DNA of 34,425 nucleotides, taken from assembly GCA_944322275.1 (NCBI GenBank), contig CALUOV010000010.1:1-34425 (forward strand), written 5' to 3'. The notes beneath the pieces are model-generated. The model saw only the letters and a list, made by a program, of their open reading frames with translations. It was not told where the DNA came from and made no database searches. A program made the position numbers and the translations under genes. The DNA comes from an uncultured Bacteroides sp. (GTDB taxonomy: Bacteria; Bacteroidota; Bacteroidia; Bacteroidales; Bacteroidaceae). This document shows positions 1-9,057 of this stretch, piece by piece. The first letter of the stretch is position 1. Every line of letters starts with the position of its first letter.

Positions 1-176
1 CCTTTTTCTTTATAAGAAGCCAAACCTCTGTCTACCAACTCCTGATTGATGTCGTTGAAGCAGATTTTTGCACCTTGTTCTGCAAAGGCCGAAGCAATTG
101 CAAAACCAATACCGTAAGAAGCACCTGTTACGAGGGCTACCTTACCTTCCAAAGAAAAATTCAAATAAGGATTCAT
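1..176 (-). CDS. kduD: SDR-family dehydrogenase, KduD / gluconate 5-dehydrogenase type (N-terminal part only)
   Basis: The window edge cuts this gene, leaving about 58 codons from the ATG at 176. The protein begins MNPYLNFSLEGKVALVTGAS, followed by YGIGFAIASAFAEQGAKI and then FNDI. This is the N-terminal Rossmann strand of a short-chain dehydrogenase, with the TGxxxGIG nucleotide-binding motif (here TGASYGIG). The family includes 2-dehydro-3-deoxy-D-gluconate 5-dehydrogenase (KduD) and gluconate 5-dehydrogenase. Its position 46 bases after kduI on the same strand favours KduD, which reduces or oxidises the ketodeoxy sugar made by KduI in uronate breakdown from pectin or glycosaminoglycans. 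The catalytic YxxxK lies outside the window, so the exact substrate is inferred from context. Confidence 0.85.
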   Translation of the reverse strand, partial: MNPYLNFSLEGKVALVTGASYGIGFAIASAFAEQGAKICFNDINQELVDRGLASYKEK

Positions 177-222
177 GTTGTTAAACTATTAAATGTTAAC
201 TACTAAATTTAGTTTCTCTTTT

Positions 223-1065
223 TTATCTTAATGCCGTTATTTCGGAGAAATCCTGGTCTCCATAATCCAGATTCTCACCTCCCATGCCCCAAATGAACGT
301 ATAATTATGAGTGGCTGCGGCAGAATGAATAGACCATTCTGGCGAAAGCACAGCCTCATCACCACGCATCCATATGTGACGTGTCTCTTGTGGCTGACCC
401 ATGAAATGGCATACGGCCTGGTCTTCGGGCACCTCGAAATAAAAATACGCCTCCATCCGGCGACTATGCACATGGGCTGGCATGGTGTTCCATACACTTC
501 CCGGTTTCAGTTCCGTCATGCCCATCTGCAACTGGCACGTGGGCAACACCTGGCTGACCAGCATTTTGTTGATGCAACGATGATTGGATCCTTCCAACGA
601 CCCCATCTCGGCCACAATAGCGTCTTGCTTGGTCACCTTACGGTCAGGATAATTGCGATGTGCGGTCGTAGAGTTGAAGTAAAACTTGGCCGGACGGGCC
701 GCATCAACGCTGCGAAACATCACTTCCCTTTCACCCGAACCTAAATACAAGGCTTCCTTATAATCTAAGGTGAACACCGTGTCACCGACCCTGACCTCTC
801 CGGCTCCTCCCACATTGAAGATGCCTATCTCTCGACGCGTCAGGAAATGAGGAGCCTTCAGCGGGTCAATAGCCTCCAGCGGCAAGGTCTCGTTGACCGG
901 AAGAGCACCGCCCACTATCATGCGGTCATACATGGAGTAGACCATATTTACCTCGTCCGGCGCAAAGACTTTCTCTATCAGGAAGTCACGGCGGATTCTT
1001 TGCGTATCGTAACGCTTGGCATCTTCGGGATGCGCTGCGTAGCGGATTTCATAGTTCGTTTTCAT
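223..1065 (-). CDS. kduI: 5-dehydro-4-deoxy-D-glucuronate isomerase (4-deoxy-L-threo-5-hexosulose-uronate ketol-isomerase)
   Basis: This 280-residue cytoplasmic cupin isomerase converts 5-keto-4-deoxyuronate, released by unsaturated oligouronide breakdown, to 3-deoxy-D-glycero-2,5-hexodiulosonate, which KduD then processes (EC 5.3.1.17). Length matches E. coli KduI (278). The zinc ligands known from the E. coli enzyme have clear counterparts: H198, H200 and E205 in the stretch PAHVHSRRMEAY, and H247 in EWSIHSAA, each shifted by two residues. The C-terminal WGMGGEN segment is also typical. The ATG at 1065 gives the expected N-terminus. It lies upstream of kduD on the same strand with a 46-base gap, so the two are probably co-transcribed from the promoter box at 1132-1139. 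Confidence 0.96.
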   Translation of the reverse strand: MKTNYEIRYAAHPEDAKRYDTQRIRRDFLIEKVFAPDEVNMVYSMYDRMIVGGALPVNETLPLEAIDPLKAPHFLTRREIGIFNVGGAGEVRVGDTVFTLDYKEALYLGSGEREVMFRSVDAARPAKFYFNSTTAHRNYPDRKVTKQDAIVAEMGSLEGSNHRCINKMLVSQVLPTCQLQMGMTELKPGSVWNTMPAHVHSRRMEAYFYFEVPEDQAVCHFMGQPQETRHIWMRGDEAVLSPEWSIHSAAATHNYTFIWGMGGENLDYGDQDFSEITALR

Positions 1066-1131
1066 GGGTCTTATCTATTTTAACCATCTGTATTTATCGG
1101 CTCACAAACAGCTTCGTTAACGAGCACAATG

Positions 1132-1139
1132 CAAAAGTA
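1132..1139 (-). promoter_or_regulatory. Bacteroides-type -7 box for kduI
   Basis: On the minus strand this reads TACTTTTG, a match to the Bacteroides housekeeping -7 element TAnnTTTG, 66 bases before the kduI start. No clear TTTG -33 box is visible at the usual 19-21 bp spacing. Regulation by uronates is likely for this pathway, but I see no recognisable operator. Confidence 0.6.
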
Positions 1140-1201
1140 CGAAAAATAAAGTGTAAGCGAGCATTAATTTTCTATTTATATCTATTAATAATGTGCAAAA
1201 T

Positions 1202-1957
1202 TTAAAGATTGATTTCCACCTCTACCGGACAATGGTCAGAGCCATAAATGTCGGTGTGTATCTTGGCGGCTACAAGTCGGTCGCGCAAACGGTTGGAAAC
1301 CAAGAAATAGTCAATGCGCCACCCTGCGTTTTTCTCACGGGCACGAAAACGGTAGGACCACCAAGAATAGATTCCTTCTTTGTTTGGATAAAAGTAGCGG
1401 AATGTATCGCAAAAGCCGGCATCGAGCAATGTACTGAATTTACCGCGCTCTTCATCCGTAAAACCCGCGTTGCGACGGTTCGTCTTGGGATTCTTCAAAT
1501 CAATCTCCTGATGGGCCACATTCAAGTCACCACATACGATGACAGGCTTCCTGGCATCCAACGCGAGCAGATAAGCGCGGAAATCGTCTTCCCACGTCAT
1601 GCGGTAATCCAGGCGACGCAACTCGTCCTGCGAGTTGGGGGTATATACCGTTACGAGAAAGAAGTCCGGCATTTCCATCGTGATGACTCGTCCTTCCTTG
1701 TCATGGTGTTCGATATCCATGCCGTAGGCCACGCTCAAAGGCTTATGTCGGGTATAAATAGCCGTCCCCGAATAACCTTTCTTCTCGGCGTAATTCCAAT
1801 AAGAAGTATAGCCCTCGAAATCCAGATCCAACTGTCCGGCCTGCATTTTAGTCTCTTGCAGACAGAAGAAGTCGGCATCCAACTTCCGGAAAGCCTCCTC
1901 AAATCCTTTATCCTTGCAGGCTCTCAACCCGTTTACATTCCAGGAAATAAATTTCAT
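1202..1957 (-). CDS. xth: Exodeoxyribonuclease III (AP endonuclease family)
   Basis: This 251-residue member of the ExoIII/APE1 endonuclease-exonuclease-phosphatase family acts in base-excision repair, cutting at abasic sites and trimming 3' blocked ends. Visible motifs are the start MKFISWNVNGLRAC (metal-binding Asn), LQETK with catalytic E35, CGDLNVAH (Asp/Asn pair of the active site), WRIDYFL, and the C-terminal GSDHCPV with D241 and H242. Length and motif order are standard. The start is fixed by the motif at residue 1. It is transcribed toward kduI, but kduI has its own promoter box, and nothing links the two functionally. Confidence 0.95.
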   Translation of the reverse strand: MKFISWNVNGLRACKDKGFEEAFRKLDADFFCLQETKMQAGQLDLDFEGYTSYWNYAEKKGYSGTAIYTRHKPLSVAYGMDIEHHDKEGRVITMEMPDFFLVTVYTPNSQDELRRLDYRMTWEDDFRAYLLALDARKPVIVCGDLNVAHQEIDLKNPKTNRRNAGFTDEERGKFSTLLDAGFCDTFRYFYPNKEGIYSWWSYRFRAREKNAGWRIDYFLVSNRLRDRLVAAKIHTDIYGSDHCPVEVEINL

Positions 1958-1992
1958 ACACTTTTCGTTCGTTCAAATTTTATATAACCGCA

Positions 1993-2000
1993 CAAATATA
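1993..2000 (-). promoter_or_regulatory. -7 box for xth
   Basis: The minus strand reads TATATTTG (TAnnTTTG), 35 bases before the xth ATG. A -33 TTTG is not evident at the normal distance. Confidence 0.55.
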
Positions 2001-2123
2001 GTAAAAACGGATGAAATGCACTTCAACTCGTAGAAAAATTTTCGCGGATAACAGATCGACATAAAGCAGATTGTCGATTTGCTAGAATTTTAAGTTGAAA
2101 CAATATTATCACCTTTAGTTAAA

Positions 2124-2234
2124 GGACTGATAAGCGACTAAACGGTGGTACATAATAGTTTACACCAGCCTTTACAGCTATCAGTCCGTCCAGTCCTCTC
2201 CCACTAGGACTGCAGTCCTGGCTAAGCAGGACTG
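2124..2234. repeat. Cluster of inverted repeats / hairpins in non-coding DNA
   Basis: Three nested or adjacent inverted repeats share the word GGACTG/CAGTCC. GGACTGATA at 2124-2132 pairs with TATCAGTCC at 2179-2187. CAGTCCT at 2191-2197 pairs with AGGACTG at 2206-2212. CAGTCCTG at 2213-2220 pairs with CAGGACTG at 2227-2234 across a 6-base loop. The middle of the cluster is a perfect 14-bp palindrome, AGGACTGCAGTCCT, at 2206-2219. No open reading frame or T-tract goes with it, so it is not a simple terminator. It could be a structured RNA, a short interspersed repeat or a protein-binding array. Strand is undetermined. Confidence 0.55.
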
Positions 2235-2563
2235 GCCAAGCTCTCCGTTCTTCTTCTACATTAGATAGGGATTATCACCGTACTTAACTTATTATGAGCA
2301 TGTTATGAAGTTATAAAATTTATTTGGAGATTACGTTCCTCCCTCTGTTCACAAAGGGTGATTCAAAATAGAAAAATACATTACAAATAGAGGCCGCATC
2401 ATGTGCTGTTGGTAGATTTTAGCAGCTTAAACATCGTCAGCTTGATAGTGCTATAAAGGGGTATTTATGCGTGTGACAAATTGTTGAAACAGAGTAAATA
2501 CGATCTGGAGAATTATCACACCCCGTGGCAAACAAGGGCGTATCAAATTGTAGTCATAAGGAA
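2235..2563. other. Non-coding stretch downstream of dnaX
   Basis: This is the rest of the gap between xth and dnaX. I see no open reading frame with coding character, no tRNA-like fold and no strong terminator. A weak 6-bp stem close behind dnaX (minus strand ACGCCC with GGGTGT, about 2515-2540) lacks a T-tract. Confidence 0.4.
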
Positions 2564-4366
2564 TCAATAAAACTCCAGTCCGAATTCGTCTCGCAATTGT
2601 TGAAGCGCTTTGTTTTTCTGCACCATCATCTGATATTTCTCCACACGACTATAAGCCCGCACTTTCTCGGTGGGAGCACTGATACGCACTTTCATAGAAA
2701 CCTTCCGATTTTTCAGCCGAGCACGCAGGTAAGCCTCCACAACAGGAGTCAAAGCTACAAACTCTTTGGCAATGATTTCATTGTCCACTACAACCTCAAA
2801 AGTAGTATCACCCAGCAAGGTAAGGTGCATGGCATGCATACGGGTAGAAAGGGCAATTTGTTCCTGAGGCATATTATTGGCATATTCCTGCCAATAAAAG
2901 TTGACGTCCCGTTCGGTAATCAAATAGTCTTCCTCCGGCATTTGTTCCGGTTGCACTTGAGCTACAACGGTCGGATCCGCTTTATCAGTCTGCGGATGTC
3001 GCTTAATGGAAATACCTAATCCGTTCATCTTCACCACCGGTATTTTTTTTTCTTCCTTCGCCTTGTCCAACAGGACAGAGGCTGTAGAAAGGGATGAAAC
3101 CGACTGCAAAGCCTGAGGAGCAACAGTCGGTTGGGACTTAACCGATACAGAGTGAGCCGGCTGAGAAGTTGCTGATGCCGCTGCAGGCTGCGAAGCGGAA
3201 GCAGCTTGGGAAGTAAATATGGGTTTTATCGTCTGTTTAGGGCCACGCCCACCACTGATGGCATCTTCCTCACCCGATGTGATTTGCGCTACCTGTATCA
3301 AAGTCAACTCTACCAACAGGCGTTTGTTTTTACTGGTGCGGTAATTCAAATCGCAATCGTTGCACAACTTCATGGCCCGGTAGAGAAATGGAAGCGGACA
3401 TTTCTGCGCCTGCTCCTGATAACGTTGCCGAATACTGGCGCCTACCTCCAACAATGGCAAGGTCACAGGATCTTTACTCACCAGCAAGTCACGGAAATGG
3501 GAAGCGAGACCAGTAATGAAATGGCTTCCCTCGAAACCTTTGTTCAACACTTCATTGAAAAGTAGCAAGGCATCGCTCACGCTATTTTCCAGGAAATAAT
3601 CGGTCAAGCGAAAATAATACTCATAATCCAATACATTCAAGTCCTCGATAACACTCTGATAGGTGATGTGGCCACCCGTAAAGCTTACCACCTGGTCAAA
3701 GATGGACAAAGCATCACGCATACCGCCATCAGCCTTCAATGCAATGACGTTAAGCGCTTCCGGCTCAACGGAAATATTTTCCTTCGAAGCCACATACTCC
3801 AAGTGAGCTACAATGTCTTCCACCCGAATGCGATTGAAATCGTATATCTGGCATCGGGAAAGGATGGTTGGCAAAATCTTATGCTTTTCCGTGGTAGCCA
3901 AGATGAAAATGGCATGGTGGGGCGGCTCCTCGAGTGTTTTCAGGAAAGCGTTGAAAGCCGAAGCGGATAGCATGTGCACCTCATCGATAATATAGACTTT
4001 ATATTTTCCTATCTGAGGTGGGATTCGCACCTGCTCTACCAACTGACGGATATCATCTACAGAGTTGTTGGAAGCGGCATCCAACTCATGAATGTTATAC
4101 GAACGTTGCTCGTTGAACGCCACACACGATTCACACTCATTGCAAGCCTCACCATCAGCAGTAGGATGCAGGCAATTGATGGTTTTGGCAAAGATTCTGG
4201 CACAAGTGGTCTTACCCACTCCACGCGGTCCGCAAAACAAATAAGCATGCGCCAGTTTACCAGTGGCAATGGCATTTTTTAAAGTGATGGTTAAAGCACG
4301 TTGTCCTACCACCGATTCGAAAGTGGACGGGCGATATTTCCGGGCCGATACGATATAGTCTTCCAT
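2564..4366 (-). CDS. dnaX: DNA polymerase III subunits tau/gamma
   Basis: This 600-residue AAA+ clamp-loader subunit opens the sliding clamp and, as tau, ties polymerase to the helicase. Walker A is GPRGVGKTT (about residues 46-54). The zinc site is C65, C75, C78, C81 with the family spacing C-x9-C-x2-C-x2-C. Walker B reads IIDEVHM, and sensor 1/arginine finger reads LATTEKHKILPTILSRCQ. Residues 380-440 are a low-complexity Ser/Ala/Gln/Pro linker, followed by a C-terminal tau domain. The linker ends in KEEKK, encoded by a run of nine adenines that may allow slippage to a short gamma-like product. The ATG at 4366 follows a -7 box by 34 bases. It is probably monocistronic. Confidence 0.96.
   Translation of the reverse strand: MEDYIVSARKYRPSTFESVVGQRALTITLKNAIATGKLAHAYLFCGPRGVGKTTCARIFAKTINCLHPTADGEACNECESCVAFNEQRSYNIHELDAASNNSVDDIRQLVEQVRIPPQIGKYKVYIIDEVHMLSASAFNAFLKTLEEPPHHAIFILATTEKHKILPTILSRCQIYDFNRIRVEDIVAHLEYVASKENISVEPEALNVIALKADGGMRDALSIFDQVVSFTGGHITYQSVIEDLNVLDYEYYFRLTDYFLENSVSDALLLFNEVLNKGFEGSHFITGLASHFRDLLVSKDPVTLPLLEVGASIRQRYQEQAQKCPLPFLYRAMKLCNDCDLNYRTSKNKRLLVELTLIQVAQITSGEEDAISGGRGPKQTIKPIFTSQAASASQPAAASATSQPAHSVSVKSQPTVAPQALQSVSSLSTASVLLDKAKEEKKIPVVKMNGLGISIKRHPQTDKADPTVVAQVQPEQMPEEDYLITERDVNFYWQEYANNMPQEQIALSTRMHAMHLTLLGDTTFEVVVDNEIIAKEFVALTPVVEAYLRARLKNRKVSMKVRISAPTEKVRAYSRVEKYQMMVQKNKALQQLRDEFGLEFY
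3043..3051 (-). other. A9 homopolymer in dnaX, candidate slippage site
   Basis: On the coding strand nine consecutive A residues span codons 439-442 (E K K I). Loss of one A would give KKYRW and a stop (444 residues in all). Gain of one A would give KK followed by 13 residues and a stop (454 residues in all). Either product would keep the ATPase and oligomerisation domains and lose the tau C-terminus, the pattern known for gamma in Thermus thermophilus dnaX. Use of the site is inferred, not shown. Confidence 0.5.
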
Positions 4367-4400
4367 ACTCTGATTGGCAAGTTTTTCTATTAGCTACTTG

Positions 4401-4408
4401 CAAATGTA
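4401..4408 (-). promoter_or_regulatory. -7 box for dnaX
   Basis: The minus strand reads TACATTTG (TAnnTTTG), 34 bases upstream of the dnaX ATG. The -33 region is not obvious. The remaining 290 bases up to the next gene hold nothing I can name. Confidence 0.55.
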
Positions 4409-4701
4409 CACAAAAAAGCATTATCTCACCCTTTCCCTCCATCTTTTTCTTTAGCAGATGACAAAAATAAAAATGTTATTAGTATTTGATTATTAGTTGA
4501 TTATATTAAAAATAGTCCTCCCAAGCAGATTTTTATAAGAAGTTAGTATACACATTTCCATACCCGGTGTAACCTATAAGCATCGTTTTCCCACTACTTT
4601 CCCTATCCGACAAAAGAGAAACTTCAACCGGATGGAACGCATAATACTTGCAGAGCCATAAAACATTCAGGCTTCAATATCGAAAAAATACTTGTCTGAC
4701 C

Positions 4702-4920
4702 TCAATAAAATAAACTGATAAAAAGACACAGATAGTCTTCGTTGTTCTGATCAGTCTCAAAAAGAATCTTATCTTCCCGCGCCAACCATCCGATAGCTGC
4801 GTTTAAGTCACGATCTGACAAGTTTGTCGTTTTCTTCAAGTCTTCATAGGACCATTTCCGACCATCGTTCAGGATGTTCCAAACGATGCCTGCATTTTTC
4901 CCAATGGTGTATTTGTCCAT
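4702..4920 (-). CDS. Small winged-helix protein (DUF2582 type), second copy
   Basis: This 72-residue protein is paralogous to the gene just upstream (4926-5153). Shared positions include IG..AGI.WN.L, a KWSY/KWDY core, LSDR..NAA.GWLARE.KI. This pattern belongs to the small winged-helix-turn-helix family of Bacteroidetes known as DUF2582; its function is not established. This copy ends in an aromatic tail (YLCLFISLFY) unlike the basic wing of its neighbour (SKVGRKNVIYLEL), so the wing strand has diverged. It follows the first copy by 5 bases and is surely co-transcribed. DNA binding is inferred from the fold only. Confidence 0.8.
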   Translation of the reverse strand: MDKYTIGKNAGIVWNILNDGRKWSYEDLKKTTNLSDRDLNAAIGWLAREDKILFETDQNNEDYLCLFISLFY

Positions 4921-4925
4921 AATTG

Positions 4926-5153
4926 TTAACCTATTATATAGTTTAACTCCAAATATATTACATTCTTTCTGCCTACCTTGGATTCCTCAATGGTAATTTT
5001 ACCTTCACGAGCCAGCCATCCGACAGCCGCATTGATGTGTCTATCCGATAACCCTGTAGCTTTCTTTACTTCCTGATAATCCCATTTCCGATGTTCACCG
5101 TGAAGCAGATTCCAAATGATTCCTGCACTTTCACCAATACTTTGTATATTCAT
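4926..5153 (-). CDS. Small winged-helix protein (DUF2582 type), first copy
   Basis: This 75-residue protein carries the pattern SIGESAGIIWNLL, RKWDYQEVKKATGLSDR, NAAVGWLAREGKI and then a basic wing SKVGRKNVIYLEL. This fits the DUF2582 winged-helix family of Bacteroidetes, common but uncharacterised. It starts at the ATG at 5153 and heads a two-gene unit with the copy at 4702-4920. A -7 box at 5242-5249 precedes it, with a 9-bp inverted repeat in what would be the first bases of the transcript. That could be an operator for autoregulation, which is speculation. Confidence 0.85.
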   Translation of the reverse strand: MNIQSIGESAGIIWNLLHGEHRKWDYQEVKKATGLSDRHINAAVGWLAREGKITIEESKVGRKNVIYLELNYIIG

Positions 5154-5207
5154 AAGCTCTAAATTTTAAGGGTTTACTTAACTCTCAATGAAACTCATTA
5201 AAGATAT

Positions 5208-5239
5208 GAAGATTATGTCTATTTTCAGTTATAATCTTC
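5208..5239. repeat. 9-bp perfect inverted repeat in the leader of the winged-helix pair
   Basis: GAAGATTAT at 5208-5216 is the exact reverse complement of ATAATCTTC at 5231-5239, with a 14-base spacer. It sits immediately downstream of the predicted -7 box, hence at or just after the transcription start. It could be a repressor site or a 5' stabilising hairpin. Confidence 0.5.
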
Positions 5240-5241
5240 TG

Positions 5242-5249
5242 CAAATTTA
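5242..5249 (-). promoter_or_regulatory. -7 box for the winged-helix pair
   Basis: The minus strand reads TAAATTTG (TAnnTTTG), about 90 bases upstream of the first start. A TTG lies 19 bp further upstream (complement of 5269-5271), giving a partial -33 match. The rest of the gap between 5154 and 5488 holds the inverted repeat and the gyrB terminator. Confidence 0.5.
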
Positions 5250-5409
5250 TGTATTTCTACTAATAAACCAACATTTCATGCTACTTTTTTTCATTCCGTA
5301 TTACATTTACAATCGTTCAAGCAGGAAGGAGGACTCTGAAAGCCCCACTCTCTTCTTCAGCAAAAATGAATGACCCCATTCGTTTCCTATGGACGCTTAC
5401 TCCCTCCCA

Positions 5410-5446
5410 AAAGAAAGCCCCGCAGACAGAGTCACTGTCCCGGGGC
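5410..5446 (-). terminator. Rho-independent terminator of gyrB
   Basis: GCCCCG at 5417-5422 pairs with CGGGGC at 5441-5446, and inside it GACAG (5425-5429) pairs with CTGTC (5435-5439). On the minus strand the stem is followed by TTTCTTTT. It lies 42 bases past the gyrB stop. Confidence 0.85.
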
Positions 5447-5488
5447 CTCACTGTAAGATACGAGCCTGGTTAATAATAAAAAATAAAT

Positions 5489-7465
<1,977 letters not shown>

Positions 7466-7488
7466 CTATGGTTTATTGAAAAACTGAG

Positions 7489-7496
7489 CAAAGATA
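7489..7496 (-). promoter_or_regulatory. -7 box for gyrB
   Basis: The minus strand reads TATCTTTG (TAnnTTTG), 26 bases before the gyrB start. No clear -33 box is seen. Confidence 0.55.
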
Positions 7497-7566
7497 CAAA
7501 TTTTCTCCGGAAAAACCGAACGGGAAGAGAAGAAACACACAATGAAAAACAACTAAAAAAACACAC

Positions 7567-7596
7567 AAAAAAGGCTGAACCGTTGAAGATTCAGCC
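7567..7596 (-). terminator. Rho-independent terminator of rpsT
   Basis: GGCTGAA at 7573-7579 pairs with TTCAGCC at 7590-7596 over a 10-base loop. On the minus strand the stem is followed by six T residues. It lies 30 bases after the rpsT stop. Confidence 0.88.
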
Positions 7597-7626
7597 TATA
7601 TGTCGTAAAAGCTATCGCTAAAGCTC

Positions 7627-7881
7627 TTAAGCCAGCTTATTGATATGCAAAGCCAATTTAGATTTCAGGTTGCTGGCTTTGTTTTTGTGAATCACATTTT
7701 TCTTGGCCAACTTATCCAACAGACTTACCAACGCAGGATACATTGCCGTAGCAGCAGCCTTGTCTGTAGTAGCACGCAACTTACGCACAGCATTTCTCAT
7801 GGTCTTACCATAATATCTGTTGTGCAGTCTTCTCTTCTGCTCTTGTCTAATTCTTTTCAGTGATGATTTGTGATTTGCCAT
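7627..7881 (-). CDS. rpsT: 30S ribosomal protein S20
   Basis: This is an 84-residue, highly basic protein beginning [20 protein letters not shown], the S20 signature, with the helical C-terminus GxIHKNKAxxxKSKLA in the form [17 protein letters not shown]20 binds 16S rRNA early in small-subunit assembly. The length is normal. A tRNA-Glu gene ends 42 bases upstream on the same strand, and the only strong promoter seen lies before that tRNA, so both are probably made as one transcript, closed by the terminator at 7567-7596. Confidence 0.97.
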   Translation of the reverse strand: MANHKSSLKRIRQEQKRRLHNRYYGKTMRNAVRKLRATTDKAAATAMYPALVSLLDKLAKKNVIHKNKASNLKSKLALHINKLA

Positions 7882-7922
7882 CTCGACTAATCTTTTAATT
7901 CGTTTATTTTTCTATTACCTAG

Positions 7923-7994
7923 TAGCCTCTGGGGGAATCGAACCCCCCTTTCAAGAATGAAAATCTTGCGTCCTAACCGATAGACGAAGAGGCC
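7923..7994 (-). tRNA. tRNA-Glu (anticodon UUC)
   Basis: The minus strand folds into a full cloverleaf: acceptor GGCCTCT with AGAGGCT (one G-U pair at the end), D-stem GTCT/GGAC, anticodon stem CAAGA/TCTTG with loop TTTTCAT giving anticodon TTC, a 4-base variable loop, T-arm GGGGG-TTCGATT-CCCCC and discriminator A. Length is 72 bases. The 3' CCA is not encoded. Confidence 0.95.
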
Positions 7995-8048
7995 AAGCCT
8001 TCTGTAGCGTTTCCGCTTATGCAAGCGTTTTCCTTTCGTTTGCGGATG

Positions 8049-8079
8049 CAAAGGTAGGAACTATTTTTGAATTGGCAAA
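8049..8079 (-). promoter_or_regulatory. Full Bacteroides promoter for tRNA-Glu and rpsT
   Basis: The minus strand has TTTG at 8076-8079, then exactly 19 bp, then TACCTTTG at 8049-8056. This matches the Bacteroides consensus TTTG-N19-TAnnTTTG in full. The tRNA starts 54 bases downstream. Confidence 0.82.
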
Positions 8080-8225
8080 ATGTTCTTAGAAAATTTTCTG
8101 CATTCTTATTTGAAAAACGCAAATTAGCACTGGTTATCAGCAGATTAACAATGAGAAAAAAATCTGCATTTACCAACTTTCAGACAAGCTCATAATTTCC
8201 TGCTTCTCATTTCCCGCATTTTTTG

Positions 8226-8233
8226 TAATTTTG
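8226..8233 (+). promoter_or_regulatory. -7 box for recO
   Basis: TAATTTTG (TAnnTTTG) lies 29 bases upstream of the recO ATG. The region between it and the divergent tRNA promoter carries no clear -33 box. Confidence 0.55.
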
Positions 8234-8262
8234 CGCACACCATTCTTATATATTCTATTTGT

Positions 8263-8991
8263 ATGCTACAACGGATATCAGGCATTGTGTTGCGCACGGT
8301 GAAATACAAAGATACATCGTTCATTGCCGATGTATATACGGATGTTTTAGGAAGGGCTTCGTTCATGGTGACTATGTCCCGCTCACGCAAGTCGTCCGTG
8401 AAGTCAGTCTTATTCCAGCCATTGGCATTGGTGGAGCTGGAGGCCGACATACGACCTAATACCACTATATATAAAGTAAAAGAAGCCAAATCGGACTATC
8501 CGTTCTCTTCCTTGCCCTACGACCCGTACAAATCCGCCATTGCTTTGTTTTTAGCCGAATTTTTGTGCCGGACGGTACGCGAGGAAGTGGAAAACCGTCC
8601 GCTATTCACATACCTGCGCCATTCCATCGTATGGTTAGACGAGTGCCGTTCCGGCTTCTCCAATTTCCATCTGGTATTCCTTATCCGCCTTTCCCGTTTC
8701 TTGGGCTTTTATCCCAACCTCGAAGGCTATACACAAGGGGCTTGTTTTGATTTGCTCAATGCCTGCTTCACGCCTTTTCGCCCTTCGGGACATTCTTATT
8801 ATATTGGCTCTACCGAAGCGGCCCAACTCCTCACGTTGACACGTGTGAAGTATGACACCATGCACCTACTTGCCATGAACCGTACGGAACGGATACGTTG
8901 CCTTACTGTCATCGAACAATACTACCGTCTTCATTTGCCAGATTTTCCGGAGTTGAAATCCTTGGAAATATTGAAAGAATTATTCGACTAA
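8263..8991 (+). CDS. recO: DNA repair protein RecO
   Basis: This 242-residue mediator acts in RecF-pathway recombination, loading RecA on SSB-coated DNA and annealing strands. The N-terminal OB-fold is recognisable in [27 protein letters not shown] helical C-terminal part follows, with [14 protein letters not shown] near residues 140-155, a typical RecO segment. The four zinc-binding cysteines found in many RecO proteins are not present in that spacing, which is common in Bacteroidetes. It stands alone on the plus strand, divergent from tRNA-Glu/rpsT and convergent with the FKBP-like gene. Confidence 0.92.
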   Translation: MLQRISGIVLRTVKYKDTSFIADVYTDVLGRASFMVTMSRSRKSSVKSVLFQPLALVELEADIRPNTTIYKVKEAKSDYPFSSLPYDPYKSAIALFLAEFLCRTVREEVENRPLFTYLRHSIVWLDECRSGFSNFHLVFLIRLSRFLGFYPNLEGYTQGACFDLLNACFTPFRPSGHSYYIGSTEAAQLLTLTRVKYDTMHLLAMNRTERIRCLTVIEQYYRLHLPDFPELKSLEILKELFD

Positions 8992-9002
8992 AATAAAAGT
9001 TT

Positions 9003-9028
9003 CACGAAGCCGTGGTCAATGCTTCGCG
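9003..9028 (-). terminator. Probable terminator between convergent recO and the FKBP-like gene
   Basis: CGAAGC at 9005-9010 pairs with GCTTCG at 9021-9026. On the minus strand the stem extends to 8 bp through one G-U pair, and AAACTTTTATTTT follows, so it fits the minus-strand gene best. Confidence 0.5.
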
Positions 9029-9057
9029 TTGACACGCACACAGCCTCACCCCTTTAT

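Noticed and set aside
2351-2553. Two similar words (ACAAAGGGTGATTCAAAATAG at 2351 in part, ACAAGGGCGTATCAAATTG at 2532) as a repeat pair or insertion-sequence remnant
   Set aside because: The match needs a gap and several mismatches; chance similarity in AT-rich DNA cannot be excluded.
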